A stretch of DNA of 64,000 bases, from positions 496,001-560,000 of the forward strand of contig NZ_BMJE01000002.1 in assembly GCF_014642915.1 (NCBI RefSeq), written 5' to 3'. Source of the stretch: Flavobacterium suaedae. Its GTDB lineage: Bacteria; Bacteroidota; Bacteroidia; Flavobacteriales; Flavobacteriaceae. How positions within the stretch are numbered: position 1 is the first letter of the stretch; each line of letters opens with the position of its first letter. The notes under the pieces are model-generated. The model ran no database searches, had not been told where the DNA came from, and saw only the letters and a program-made list of their open reading frames with translations. A program made the translations under genes and the position numbers. This document shows positions 1 through 8,349 of the stretch, piece after piece.

Positions 1-524
1 GTTACTGCAAAAAGTATTTTTTGATTTGTTGTTTTTAAGTTTGCAGCTACTTTAAAGCCATTATATAGTAATGCTATATGCCATACAATAAACACAAGTA
101 TTAGTATTGATAAGACTAATAAATATACAATCTCTGAAGGAGCGAAACGTATGTCGTAAGGGTTAGAGGTTATTACCTTTCTTTCAATATTGGATATTTT
201 ACTGCTTATGTTAATTAAAGTCAATAAATAAAAAGGTAACCTTGCCAATAGTACCGTGCTGAGGACATCTGCTATTCTTGTTTTTTTATTTATATATATA
301 CCCAACATATATAGTGTAAAGGAGAGTAATACTATATTAACTGCATTTTCTATAAAAGGTGTTTCTATGGCTACATTTGTTGCAAAATGTAAATCCAGTA
401 CACCATCATATCGAGCGTTAAACCAATAGGCAGAAAGGCTTCCCAGTACCGTAAAAACAATTCCTATAAGTATTAATTGCTTTTCAGTATACTTTTTAAA
501 AGGATTAAGTAGTAGTGTTTTCAT
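1..524 (-). CDS. Multi-pass membrane protein, partial (runs off window)
   Basis: The reading frame is open from an ATG at 524 to the window edge (about 174 codons), so the C-terminus is missing. Four hydrophobic stretches (roughly residues 18-35, 60-78, 92-106 and 130-152) mark it as an inner-membrane protein. It could be a Yip1-like family member, but I see no decisive motif. The start codon overlaps the stop of the upstream DUF2089-type gene as ATGA (521-524). The two are therefore probably translationally coupled, and the zinc-ribbon/HTH protein may regulate or act with this membrane protein. The function is unknown. Confidence 0.6.
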   Translation of the reverse strand, partial: MKTLLLNPFKKYTEKQLILIGIVFTVLGSLSAYWFNARYDGVLDLHFATNVAIETPFIENAVNIVLLSFTLYMLGIYINKKTRIADVLSTVLLARLPFYLLTLINISSKISNIERKVITSNPYDIRFAPSEIVYLLVLSILILVFIVWHIALLYNGFKVAANLKTTNQKILFAV

Positions 525-805
525 TCTTCGTCCGGTATTAATTGCTTTACTTTTTCAATAAGGTCATCCAGTTTATTGCGAACAGTAGGGTAGCTGTTCC
601 CCATTTGCTGCGCCATTTTTTTAAGGCTGCCGCTGGATAAGAAAAATTGTATAATAAAATCCTGTTCCTCCTTGCTAAGGCGTAGTAATGCCGGAAGGGG
701 GTAGTTGCCCGATACCTGAGTTTGGCATTCAGGGCACGATAGCTGTGATACCCGTAAAGGTTCTGAACAGCTGGGGCATGTACTGGGTAGTTTTGGTTCA
801 ATCAT
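521..805 (-). CDS. DUF2089-like zinc-ribbon plus HTH protein
   Basis: This is a 94-residue protein starting at the ATG at 805. An in-frame TTG at 826 would add seven residues but is a less likely start. The N-terminal third has two CPxC-type pairs (CPSC and CPEC) forming a zinc ribbon. The rest is a helix-turn-helix-like segment (QMGNSYPTVRNKLDDLIEKV) typical of DUF2089 proteins, which are presumed DNA-binding regulators. It overlaps the next gene, a membrane protein, by 4 nt, the usual arrangement for this family. Its promoter region is very AT-rich and contains the near-palindrome AACTTTAATAAAGTT (about 846-860), a possible operator. The regulatory role is inferred. Confidence 0.7.
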   Translation of the reverse strand: MIEPKLPSTCPSCSEPLRVSQLSCPECQTQVSGNYPLPALLRLSKEEQDFIIQFFLSSGSLKKMAQQMGNSYPTVRNKLDDLIEKVKQLIPDEE

Positions 806-888
806 TTTTATTAAAGTGTAATTCAAAATTAATAAAATTAAATTAAACTTTAATAAAGTTAAATAATATTTTTGTTTTAGTGAATAAA

Positions 889-911
889 AAACTCCCTGAG
901 TAGGGAGTTTA
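889..911 (-). terminator. Rho-independent terminator
   Basis: The arms AACTCCCT and AGGGAGTT enclose a short loop, and a T run follows on the minus strand. It lies just downstream of the minus-strand DUF2805-type gene. Confidence 0.75.
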
Positions 912-922
912 GTAGTATATTT

Positions 923-1204
923 TTAAAACTTATTTTTTATGTAATACTTTGTGTCTAAATCATCGTCTTCAATTTCATTAAACTTTTGCGGTTTTAATTG
1001 TTTCGGTTTTTTGTTTGCCGTTTTCTTTTTCCAAAGTTCGAAACTATCAGTAGGTAACTTCTTTTTCATAATTTCTGTTACCTCTTTTTCAGATATTCCG
1101 AAATCTTTTTTTAGTACTTCAAATGGCCTTTTTTCTTCCTGAGCCACTATTACTATTTTTTCAATTGTTTCTTTATCCAGCTCTACACGATTACTCTTTT
1201 TCAT
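923..1204 (-). CDS. TIGR03643 / DUF2805 family small protein
   Basis: This is a 93-residue basic protein with ATG at 1204; an in-frame GTG at 1207 directly precedes it. The N-terminal half (ELDKETIEKIVIVAQEEKRP, then FGISEKEVTEIMKKKL) is a predicted helix-turn-helix-like fold, and FELWKKK is followed by a Lys-rich tail. This pattern matches the conserved TIGR03643/DUF2805 family, which has no established function. It is a single-gene unit with its own terminator downstream and no obvious partner. The family assignment is from recall of the sequence pattern. Confidence 0.7.
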   Translation of the reverse strand: MKKSNRVELDKETIEKIVIVAQEEKRPFEVLKKDFGISEKEVTEIMKKKLPTDSFELWKKKTANKKPKQLKPQKFNEIEDDDLDTKYYIKNKF

Positions 1205-1469
1205 CACAGGGAAAAGTTTAGTCAGATTCTTTTTAAAAAATTATTTGTTGTTAATACTAATCAATATTACTAAAAAAAGTAGTTCACTTTATAAAGAATG
1301 CATTATTTATCAGATTTTTGAAAATCATTTAAAGAAAACTTAACCTTGTTGCATTTTTTTCTGTAAAAAGTGTTTTTATATACCTTATGTAAGAAAGTTT
1401 TAAATAAAAAAGAGATTTGTTAGAGTGTTTTTGTAGTTGAGGGGGGTATAATCAACTGCCTTTAAGAGG

Positions 1470-1823
1470 TTAAGTGTATAGGTAAGCCCAGTACATTAAT
1501 AAAAGTTGAAGAGGTAATCGGGCAATAAGTAACCATTTTGGTAACCCGAAACTTGCCTTTTTATTTGTTACCATATATACATTGGCAGGGAAAACAGCAA
1601 TTAAAAGTATAATAATGCCCCATGCAGCCCAAGCTGAGAATTTAGGCACTAAAAGGAGTATCCCCAGTACCACTTCGGCAAGCCCGCTAATTATATTTAC
1701 TGTTTTAGGAGAAGTAAATAGTGGCGGTATAATACGCTCATACATTTTTGGTACTCTAAAATGGTTTAAACCAGCCAGTATATAAATAACTGCCATTACA
1801 CATAAGTGCCAGGGTAAAGTCAT
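1470..1823 (-). CDS. DoxX-like membrane protein
   Basis: The 117-residue protein has four predicted transmembrane helices. The N-terminal pattern YILAGLNHFRVPKMYERIIPP is characteristic of the DoxX/DoxD-like superfamily. Members are small inner-membrane proteins linked in some bacteria to quinone or thiosulfate redox metabolism, but the specific function here is unknown. The start ATG at 1823 has no strong Shine-Dalgarno, as is common in this phylum. It stands alone, with an apparently empty gap of about 260 bp (1208-1469) on its downstream side, and lies 22 bp downstream of the DMT transporter gene on the same strand, so the two may be co-transcribed. Confidence 0.75.
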   Translation of the reverse strand: MTLPWHLCVMAVIYILAGLNHFRVPKMYERIIPPLFTSPKTVNIISGLAEVVLGILLLVPKFSAWAAWGIIILLIAVFPANVYMVTNKKASFGLPKWLLIARLPLQLLLMYWAYLYT

Positions 1824-1845
1824 ATAAATTTGGTTTTACTCAAAT

Positions 1846-2751
1846 TTAAGCATTCTTTCGGTTTCTTTTTGTTTTAATATTCATAATTACAATAGCAGCA
1901 ATTATTAAGACAATACCAATCCACTGTAAAGCAGTTACCTCTTCATTTAGAATAATATATGCCATAGTTACCGATACAGGCAACTCTAAAGATGATACTA
2001 TACTACCCAAACCAAGCCCCGTGTGCGGAAAACCGGCATTCATAAGCATAGGCGGAATAATAGTCCCGAACAGGGATAATAAAATTCCCCATTTTAAAAA
2101 TATAGCCATATTAAAACTGCCTGTATAGGTATAAGCAGCAAAACCAAATACGATTACAGCACCCCCCATAAGCATATACAAACTACGCTGCGGTGTAGAA
2201 AGGTGCAGGGCAATTTTGTTAGCAGTAAACATAGTAGTGGTAAATGAAGCTGCTGCAAGCAGCCCCCAGCCAACACCACGCCAGTCGGGTAGGGTATCAG
2301 TTTCAATAAGGTTAGTGGCAAGTACCGTACCTGCCAGTACAATAATGGCAGCTATGGTTTTACGTGCCGAAGGAAAGCTTTTGCTTAAAATACCTTCCAG
2401 TACTACACCCATCCATACGGTTTGCATAAGCATTACAATACCTATGGAAACAGGAATGTATCGCACCGCCAAATAATAAAACAAGCTGGTAAAACCTAGT
2501 GAAGTACCCGCAAGCATTAGCTGTTTTATATCCTTGTTTGATGCCTTTACTGTTTCTGCTTTCTTGCTTTGTTTACGGAAAGCGTTAATGATAAGCAACC
2601 CGATTAATCCCAGTATAAACTGCGATGAGGTAACTTCGGCAGTAGTGTAGCCTTCGCCGTAGGCAAGTTTTACAAAAGTGGCAAGCATACCGTAGCTGGT
2701 AGCACCTAATCCCACTAATACTAACCCTTTAAATATATTGTTTTGTGACAT
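1846..2751 (-). CDS. EamA/DMT-family transporter
   Basis: The protein has about 301 residues and ten predicted transmembrane helices, arranged as two EamA repeats typical of the drug/metabolite transporter superfamily (inner-membrane metabolite or amino-acid efflux). The second repeat carries the usual end pattern, LPVSVTMAYIILNEEVTALQWIGIVLIIAAIVI. I chose the ATG at 2751 (MSQNNIFKG), because the 19 residues upstream in the open frame are not membrane-like and have no similarity to the family. The basic tail KTKRNRKNA fits a cytoplasmic C-terminus. The substrate cannot be read from sequence. Confidence 0.85.
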   Translation of the reverse strand: MSQNNIFKGLVLVGLGATSYGMLATFVKLAYGEGYTTAEVTSSQFILGLIGLLIINAFRKQSKKAETVKASNKDIKQLMLAGTSLGFTSLFYYLAVRYIPVSIGIVMLMQTVWMGVVLEGILSKSFPSARKTIAAIIVLAGTVLATNLIETDTLPDWRGVGWGLLAAASFTTTMFTANKIALHLSTPQRSLYMLMGGAVIVFGFAAYTYTGSFNMAIFLKWGILLSLFGTIIPPMLMNAGFPHTGLGLGSIVSSLELPVSVTMAYIILNEEVTALQWIGIVLIIAAIVIMNIKTKRNRKNA

Positions 2752-2888
2752 TTTTTTTAAATTAAAAAGCCTGCAAAGATAGGGCAAACAGTTGACCTGA
2801 TAAAGCAAAGCACATATTTAAAACTTTACCAATATACTAAGCTAACTATATTTATAGTTATAAGTAGATAACCCTTATAACTAAACGA

Positions 2889-3494
2889 ATGAAAAACAGT
2901 TTACTATTGATGCTGATAGCTTTTATAAGCTGTGCTGATGGCAAAAAGAAAGAAGATGTTACAGAAACTACCGAAAAAGATTATTCCGAACAACATAAGG
3001 AAGCCTTAGCGTTTTGCAAAGAAAAAGGGATGAGTACCGATTACTATTTTCTGATTGATATGAGTGTGCATTCCGGTAAAAACCGATTTTATACTTACAG
3101 TTTTAAAGAAGGAAAAATAACTGATAGCAATATGGTTACCCATGGCAGTTGCGATGTATATGAACCTAACCGAACAAAATACCAAAAGGCAAAATTTAGT
3201 AATCGACCTGAAAGTCATTGCTCTTCTAATGGGAAGTATAAAATAGGGAGCAGGGATTACAGTTCGTGGGGAATTAATGTAAAGTACTGGTTGCACGGAC
3301 TGGAAGAAAGCAACAGCAATGCAAAAGACAGGGTTATTGTTCTCCACTCGTGGGATGCAGTGTCTGACTCTGAGGTATACCCGCGTTTTAGTCCGTTAAG
3401 TTGGGGTTGCCCTGCGGTGTCTGATGTATTTATGCGAAAATTAGATGCTAAACTAAAGCAAACCGAAAAGCCTGTACTACTCTGGATTTTATAA
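2889..3494 (+). CDS. Murein L,D-transpeptidase-like lipoprotein (YkuD_2 type)
   Basis: The 201-residue protein begins with a short signal peptide ending in the lipobox-like FISC, so it is probably a lipoprotein. The segment FLIDMSVHSGKNRFYTYSF opens the domain of the murein L,D-transpeptidase catalytic family (PF13645 type). HSWDAVSD with His153 and SWGCPAVSD with Cys174 give the His/Cys catalytic pair. It likely forms or edits peptidoglycan cross-links in the periplasm. Its promoter region is short (about 80 bp), because the divergent DMT transporter lies upstream. A second, unrelated L,D-transpeptidase is encoded at about 12.2 kb. Confidence 0.8.
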   Translation: MKNSLLLMLIAFISCADGKKKEDVTETTEKDYSEQHKEALAFCKEKGMSTDYYFLIDMSVHSGKNRFYTYSFKEGKITDSNMVTHGSCDVYEPNRTKYQKAKFSNRPESHCSSNGKYKIGSRDYSSWGINVKYWLHGLEESNSNAKDRVIVLHSWDAVSDSEVYPRFSPLSWGCPAVSDVFMRKLDAKLKQTEKPVLLWIL

Positions 3495-3500
3495 TAAATA

Positions 3501-3908
3501 CTATTCTTTGTTATTCGCTTCCTCTATTAAATCGCTAAGGTGTACCCGAAGCGCACGCACGGAAATACTTATTTCCCAAAAGGAAACGGCAAGCGAGGCA
3601 AGCATAAGCAATAAACTTGCTCCGAACATATATATTGCCCAGTCTTCTACTTTAAAAAATAATAGTGTTAAGGCAAATACCGAGAAAAACAGACTTAACA
3701 CACCATACATCTGCATGTGGCGGATAAGTGTTAGTCGCAGGTTCAGGTTTTTAATTTCGAGTAATATGCTTTTGGTGTGGTTTTCTTCGTAGTTCTTTTT
3801 TAGCCCGCGCACTATACCTGCTATAGTAAGGAAACGGTTGGTATAGGCAAGCAGTATTAACGATGTTGCCGAAAACAGTAAAGCAGGGGTTTCTAAAGAG
3901 AGTTCCAT
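3501..3908 (-). CDS. DUF2721-like membrane protein
   Basis: This 135-residue protein has an N-terminal hydrophobic segment, a basic amphipathic stretch and two further transmembrane helices (about 67-85 and 90-110). The pattern TPALLFSATSLILLAYTNRFLTIAGIVR matches DUF2721 proteins, which have no known function. It converges with the L,D-transpeptidase gene, with only 6 bp between the stop codons. The first ~106 bp of this gene recur, diverged, 800 bp further on (4602-4707), indicating a partial duplication. Confidence 0.75.
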   Translation of the reverse strand: MELSLETPALLFSATSLILLAYTNRFLTIAGIVRGLKKNYEENHTKSILLEIKNLNLRLTLIRHMQMYGVLSLFFSVFALTLLFFKVEDWAIYMFGASLLLMLASLAVSFWEISISVRALRVHLSDLIEEANNKE

Positions 3909-4028
3909 TTCAGTTTGGTTGATTGTAATGATAAAGATAAGTGTTTCGGATTAATTTTATTATTCTGCTAACACCTGTTCATCTATATATGTTATACTTT
4001 TAATAGTGAACAAATAAAAATATACGCT

Positions 4029-4565
4029 ATGGATTCTATTAACAAACAACAGCCGGAAGATAATTTTAAAAACCTGGCAGGAGAAGAAGCACTGGATAAG
4101 ATTAAGGAATTAGCTGAAGCTGCCGGTTCCTGCTTTTTTTGTACACAAATACAAACCGGAAAGCCTTTTGATACCCGACCGATGGCTCCTGAAGTTATTG
4201 ATGACGAAGGTAATTTTTGGTTTTTGAGTGCGGATGACTCCCATAAAAACAAAGAACTGGAAACGGATCCTGCCGCACAATTACTTTTTCAGGGAGGGCG
4301 ATATACCGATTTTTTAAGCTTGTACGGCAACTGTACTATTAGTAAGGATAAACAAAAAATAGACGAGTTGTGGGACCCGATGATGAAAACCTGGTTTACC
4401 GAGGGTAAAGACGACCCCCGTATAACCGTTATTAAATTTACCCCCACACAGGGTTACTACTGGGATACCAAACATGGTATGGCTGTAGCTTTATTAAAAA
4501 GGGCTTATGGCGCTATAAAAGGTGAAACCTATGATGATAGTGTAGAAGGTAATATAAAGCCATAA
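4029..4565 (+). CDS. Pyridoxamine 5'-phosphate oxidase-like general stress protein
   Basis: This 178-residue split-barrel flavin-binding protein resembles the general stress protein 26 type (PF16242). Visible family features are CFFCTQ, GKPFDTRPM, NFWFLSADDSHKN and the C-terminal ITVIKFTPTQGYYWDTKHG. Members bind FMN or related cofactors and are induced by stress, but the substrate is unknown. The ATG at 4029 is the first in frame. The gene is closed by a strong terminator at 4569-4592, and downstream lies a scrap of the neighbouring DUF2721 gene, so this locus has been rearranged. Confidence 0.82.
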   Translation: MDSINKQQPEDNFKNLAGEEALDKIKELAEAAGSCFFCTQIQTGKPFDTRPMAPEVIDDEGNFWFLSADDSHKNKELETDPAAQLLFQGGRYTDFLSLYGNCTISKDKQKIDELWDPMMKTWFTEGKDDPRITVIKFTPTQGYYWDTKHGMAVALLKRAYGAIKGETYDDSVEGNIKP

Positions 4566-4568
4566 ATT

Positions 4569-4592
4569 AAAACTCCCGAAAGGGAGTTTTTT
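4569..4592 (+). terminator. Rho-independent terminator
   Basis: The stem ACTCCC/GGGAGT with a GAAA loop is followed by six T, right after the stress-protein gene. Confidence 0.85.
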
Positions 4593-4601
4593 ATGTTTTT
4601 A

Positions 4602-4707
4602 ATCCCGCGCACTATACCTCCTATAGTAAGGAAGCATTTGGTATAGGCAAGCAGTATTAATGATATTGCCGAAAACAGTAAAGCAGGGGTTTCGAGGAGA
4701 GTGTCAT
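4602..4707 (-). pseudogene. 5' fragment of the DUF2721 gene (duplicated scrap)
   Basis: This stretch repeats 3802-3908 in the same orientation, offset by 800 bp through most of its length, with only a handful of mismatches. It includes identical blocks such as GAAAACAGTAAAGCAGGGGT. It carries the equivalent start codon (ATG at 4707), but one base is missing just after it, so the frame is broken, and similarity ends after about 35 codons. It is a non-functional partial duplication. It marks the left edge of the two-gene module at 4871-5543. Confidence 0.85.
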
Positions 4708-4870
4708 TATTGTAATTTTGGTACTGTAAATGTAAGAAGAAAATATATCTACAAAATCATGACTTTTTTAAAGTTATTTTAATTATGTTAAAAACTATTA
4801 TAGAATGTTAAAAAAAATATGAGCTATCTACTTTATAGATTTGTAAATTAGTGTTCTAATTTCTTTTTAA

Positions 4871-5374
4871 ATGAAAGATAGAGTTTGGTCTTGTTTAGTA
4901 AATTGTAAATACAAATCGTTTTTAATACAGCTTTTATATAAGAAATATCAGAAAAGAGAATGGAGAATAAGCCTTTTTCTCACAATTGCCTCTTCATCAA
5001 GTATTGCGGGGTGGTTAATTTGGGATAAATTAGAATTAATTTGGACAATAATTATAGCAGTTTCTCAAGCGATTACAACAATAAGACCTTTGTTGCCATA
5101 TAATAAATATATAAAAGAGCTAGGTACAAAATCTATGAAATTAGAAAATCTAAATCTTGAATATGAAAGATTTTGGGATTCAATATCTAAGGATAAATTT
5201 TCAGATGACGAAGTCGAAGATTTTTATTATGATTTAAAAAGGCAAGGAATTGAAATTTTGAGATTTAGTGATGAAGTTTTTTTTGATGTGCCTAAGAAAG
5301 TAAGTAAAGAAGCTGAAGAGAGAATGAGTGTCTTCCTTAGAAGTAATTACAATGTAAAACCTATAAATGAATAA
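4871..5374 (+). CDS. Two-TM protein resembling SLATT-domain effectors
   Basis: This 167-residue protein has a basic N-terminus, two adjacent transmembrane helices (about 33-50 and 55-75), then a long charged helical region (YIKELGTKSMKLENLNLEYE onward). This two-TM hairpin plus cytoplasmic helix layout is that of SLATT domains, the presumed pore-forming effectors of nucleotide-signalling defence systems. The match is to overall layout, not to a decisive motif. No nucleotidyltransferase, SLOG or nuclease gene is adjacent, only a small Pro-rich ORF 22 bp downstream. It is more AT-rich than its neighbours, which suggests acquisition. Confidence 0.5.
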   Translation: MKDRVWSCLVNCKYKSFLIQLLYKKYQKREWRISLFLTIASSSSIAGWLIWDKLELIWTIIIAVSQAITTIRPLLPYNKYIKELGTKSMKLENLNLEYERFWDSISKDKFSDDEVEDFYYDLKRQGIEILRFSDEVFFDVPKKVSKEAEERMSVFLRSNYNVKPINE

Positions 5375-5396
5375 TAAACCCTAAAAAAAATAAATT

Positions 5397-5543
5397 ATGA
5401 ATGATGATAAAAAACGCAATAATGACTCCTCACAAAATAATAGAGGTGAAATCAATGGAAAGATAGAGAAAAGTAATCTACCAGATTATGAATATACTCC
5501 CCCACCTCCTTCAACAGATAATAAGCCCAATGATAAGAAATAA
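5397..5543 (+). CDS. Small hydrophilic protein with PPPP motif, partner of the two-TM gene
   Basis: A 48-codon ORF begins with ATG at 5397, 22 nt after the previous stop. The product is very polar (many Asn, Asp, Lys) and ends in a Pro stretch (YEYTPPPPSTDNKPNDKK). It has no membrane segment or signal peptide and looks disordered. Its tight spacing after the two-TM gene and the shared terminator downstream suggest co-expression. I do not recognise the family. It could be a small partner or antidote of the membrane protein, which is inference only. Confidence 0.5.
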   Translation: MNDDKKRNNDSSQNNRGEINGKIEKSNLPDYEYTPPPPSTDNKPNDKK

Positions 5544-5552
5544 GAATAAATA

Positions 5553-5585
5553 AAAAAACCTGTGGCGAGAGCTACAGGTTTTTTC
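5553..5585. terminator. Bidirectional terminator
   Basis: The stem AACCTGTgGC/GCtACAGGTT has a GAGA loop, with T on the plus side and A on the other. It sits between the convergent small-protein gene and htpG. Confidence 0.85.
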
Positions 5586-5607
5586 TATCATCTATTATCC
5601 AACGTTC

Positions 5608-7494
5608 TTATTTAATCATTTCAAAACTGCGTTTTACAAAAGCGGTAAGTTCTTCGCCTTTTAACAGGTTTTGGCTTAGTTTGGCAAGGTCTAGTGCTTG
5701 TTTTACTAATGCTTCTTTTTGTGCTTTGTCTTCGGTGTTTAGTATGCTTCCTGTAAGCTCGTGGTTGGTATTTACCACAAGGTTGTACATTTCGGGCATG
5801 TTGCCCATACCAAACATACCACCGCCACCGCTTTGGCTCATTTCTTTCATACGGCGCATAAACTCCGGCTGTGTAATACGGAACGGTGCAGCATTGCTGT
5901 CCATAGCTTCAAGCTGTACGGTATACGTAGTTTTCGGAACAATCTCTTCCAGCGTAGTTTTTAAGGTTTCTTTTTCCTCATCACTGAGTTTAGATAGTTG
6001 TTCTTCTTCTTTTTGTATCAGTTTATCTATATGGTCGGCATCCACACGCGCGAAGGTAAGGTTCTCGTTATCCGCTTCCAGTTTTTGTATCAGGTGCGAT
6101 ACTATAGGCGAGTCTAATAACAATACTTCGTACCCTTTATCTTTTGCTTCGGCAATGTAGCTGTGTTGCTCATCTTTATTAGAAGCATACAATACTACCA
6201 GCTTACCGTCTTTATCGGTTTGAGTAGCTGCCAGTTTTTCTTTTAGCTCATCAAGCGTAAAGTACTTTTCATCTACAGTAGGGTACAGTACAAACGCACC
6301 TGCTTTTTCGTAGAATTTAGGCTCGCTAAGCATACCATATTCCAGTACAATTTTAATATCGTTCCATTTCTTCTCGAAATCCTCACGGTTTTCTGTAAAT
6401 AACGATTTTAGTTTATCCGCTACTTTACGGGTAATGTAGTTCGATATTTTTTTAACGGCACCATCTGCTTGCAGGTACGAGCGCGATACATTCAACGGAA
6501 TGTCCGGACTGTCGATAACCCCGCGAAGCATGGTTAGGAATTCAGGTACTATACCTTCTACATTATCAGTTACAAATACCTGGTTTTGGTATAATTGAAT
6601 TTTATCTTTCTGTACTTGTAAATCAGCCGAAAGTTTAGGGAAGTATAAAATACCTGTCAGATTGAATGGATAATCTACATTCAGGTGAATATGGAATAAC
6701 GGTTCTTCAAACTGCATTGGGTACAACTCACGGTAGAAGTTTTTATAGTCTTCTTTCTCTAAGTCGCTAGGTTGTTTCGTCCAAGCCGGGTTAGGGTTGT
6801 TAATAATGTTATCTACTTCAACCGTTTCTTCTTTATAATCTTCAGGAGCGTCTTCCGGTTTTGGTAAAGTTTCTGTACGTGTACCAAATTTAATTGGCAC
6901 AGGCATAAACTTGTTGTATTTATTTAAAAGCTCGCTAATGCGGTTTTCTTCAAGGAACTCTGTAGAGTCTTCTGCAATGTGAAGTATAATCTCAGTACCT
7001 CGCTCTGTTTTGTCAGCAGGTTCAATAGTAAATTCAGGGCTACCGTCACAAATCCAGTGTACAGCAGGCTCGTCTTTATAGGACTTAGTAATGATTTCCA
7101 CTTTTTCGGCCACCATAAAGGCTGAATAGAAACCAAGACCAAAATGCCCAATAATACCTGAATCTTTGGCAGAGTCTTTATATTTTTCAAGGAATTCCTC
7201 AGCACCCGAAAAAGCTACCTGATTGATGTATTTTTCAACCTCTTCGCCTGTCATACCAATACCTTGGTCTGTAATATGTATTTTTTTACCTTCTTTGTCT
7301 ACTTTCACCTCAATCATCGGGTTGCCATATTCTACATTGGCTTCACCTATGTTTGTAAGGTGTTTTAATTTTAAAGTAGCATCGGTTGCGTTGGATATTA
7401 ACTCACGTAAAAATATTTCGTGGTCGCTGTATAAAAACTTTTTGATTAGGGGAAATATGTTTTCTACTGAAACATTAATTTTTCCTGTTGCCAT
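5608..7494 (-). CDS. htpG: Molecular chaperone HtpG (Hsp90)
   Basis: This is a 628-residue cytosolic Hsp90-type chaperone. Its N-terminal GHKL ATPase has EIFLRELISNATDA (helix with the catalytic Glu and the Asn), DQGIGMT and GHFGLGFYSAFMV (lid and glycine loop). The middle domain follows, with the Arg of NVSRSYLQ, and then the dimerisation domain. The start is ATG at 7494 (MATGKINVSVENIFP); the open frame continues upstream to 7557 but that stretch is not family sequence. The length is normal for HtpG. It is monocistronic, with 370 bp of upstream non-coding DNA. Confidence 0.98.
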   Translation of the reverse strand: MATGKINVSVENIFPLIKKFLYSDHEIFLRELISNATDATLKLKHLTNIGEANVEYGNPMIEVKVDKEGKKIHITDQGIGMTGEEVEKYINQVAFSGAEEFLEKYKDSAKDSGIIGHFGLGFYSAFMVAEKVEIITKSYKDEPAVHWICDGSPEFTIEPADKTERGTEIILHIAEDSTEFLEENRISELLNKYNKFMPVPIKFGTRTETLPKPEDAPEDYKEETVEVDNIINNPNPAWTKQPSDLEKEDYKNFYRELYPMQFEEPLFHIHLNVDYPFNLTGILYFPKLSADLQVQKDKIQLYQNQVFVTDNVEGIVPEFLTMLRGVIDSPDIPLNVSRSYLQADGAVKKISNYITRKVADKLKSLFTENREDFEKKWNDIKIVLEYGMLSEPKFYEKAGAFVLYPTVDEKYFTLDELKEKLAATQTDKDGKLVVLYASNKDEQHSYIAEAKDKGYEVLLLDSPIVSHLIQKLEADNENLTFARVDADHIDKLIQKEEEQLSKLSDEEKETLKTTLEEIVPKTTYTVQLEAMDSNAAPFRITQPEFMRRMKEMSQSGGGGMFGMGNMPEMYNLVVNTNHELTGSILNTEDKAQKEALVKQALDLAKLSQNLLKGEELTAFVKRSFEMIK

Positions 7495-7864
7495 AATATA
7501 TAAGTGTTTTTTATATGTATTAATTTGTTGATTGTTCTTTTTCAAATAAGATACCAATTAAAACAGAGTGACAAAATGGCATTTTAGGTATGGGGTTTAC
7601 TGTAAAAGTTACATTCAGTGTGTCGTAAATGTTAAAGAAATAAGGATTTAAGAAAAGATTAATATTAAGACTTTGTTTTGAGGCAATACTGTATAAAGTG
7701 CTTGTTTTATTAAAACAAAGTCAGTTGCGCTACTTTTTCTATATTTTAAATTTAATATAATTCCTGTTAAATTATATGTTTACTGTTGTAAAGTAATCTA
7801 TATTCTTAGTAATTTTATCCATATAAACAGAGCAAAAAGTTAACTAATAAACCTAATAATAATT
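7495..7864. other. Intergenic region between htpG and the lipocalin gene
   Basis: This 370-bp AT-rich divergent intergenic region must hold the promoters of htpG (minus) and the lipocalin-OmpA unit (plus). I could not identify a clear TAnnTTTG element for either gene, nor any ORF, repeat or RNA. Confidence 0.5.
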
Positions 7865-8314
7865 ATGAAGAAAATTGTGTTTTTATGCATGATGGTTGCC
7901 TTGGTAGCTTCATGTGGTTCGCTTGACCAAAAATCGCAGGTAGGACTAAAAGGTAACTGGACTATAACACAAGTTACATATCCGGGTTCGGATTATATTA
8001 AAGTAAACTCATTTGATATTGCAGACTCTAAATGTTTTATAGGCAGTAATTGGAGTTTCGTGTCTAATAACAATAAAGGTGAAATGAGTCTTACGCAGCC
8101 GGGGTGCCCGTCCTTTAGCAGTCCTATAGTATGGACAATTACTAAAACAGGTGATTTTACATTAAAAATTACTGAGGGAGAAAAAGCTAAACGTGTATCG
8201 CAAGGATATTATTTAAAAGTAAGAAATCAAACAGATAATTCTTTCCAGCTTGTAGATAATGTAAACGTAGGCGGAAATAATGTTGAGGTTGTATACCAAT
8301 TCCAAAGAAGATAA
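7865..8314 (+). CDS. Lipocalin-like lipoprotein
   Basis: This 149-residue protein has a signal peptide ending in the lipobox VASC (Cys17). The mature part opens with LKGNWTITQV, the GxW signature of lipocalin-like folds, and continues as a small beta-rich domain ending VVYQFQRR. It is probably an outer-membrane or periplasmic lipoprotein that binds a small hydrophobic ligand; the ligand is unknown. It lies 35 bp upstream of an OmpA-family lipoprotein, a pairing often seen in Flavobacteriaceae, so the two are probably co-transcribed. Confidence 0.75.
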   Translation: MKKIVFLCMMVALVASCGSLDQKSQVGLKGNWTITQVTYPGSDYIKVNSFDIADSKCFIGSNWSFVSNNNKGEMSLTQPGCPSFSSPIVWTITKTGDFTLKITEGEKAKRVSQGYYLKVRNQTDNSFQLVDNVNVGGNNVEVVYQFQRR

Positions 8315-8349
8315 AAAATCAATAAAACAAAAAATAAAGATTTATAATT

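Noticed and set aside
1436..1456. Terminator AGTTGA/TCAACT after the DoxX gene
   Set aside because: The stem is short and no T run follows on the minus strand.
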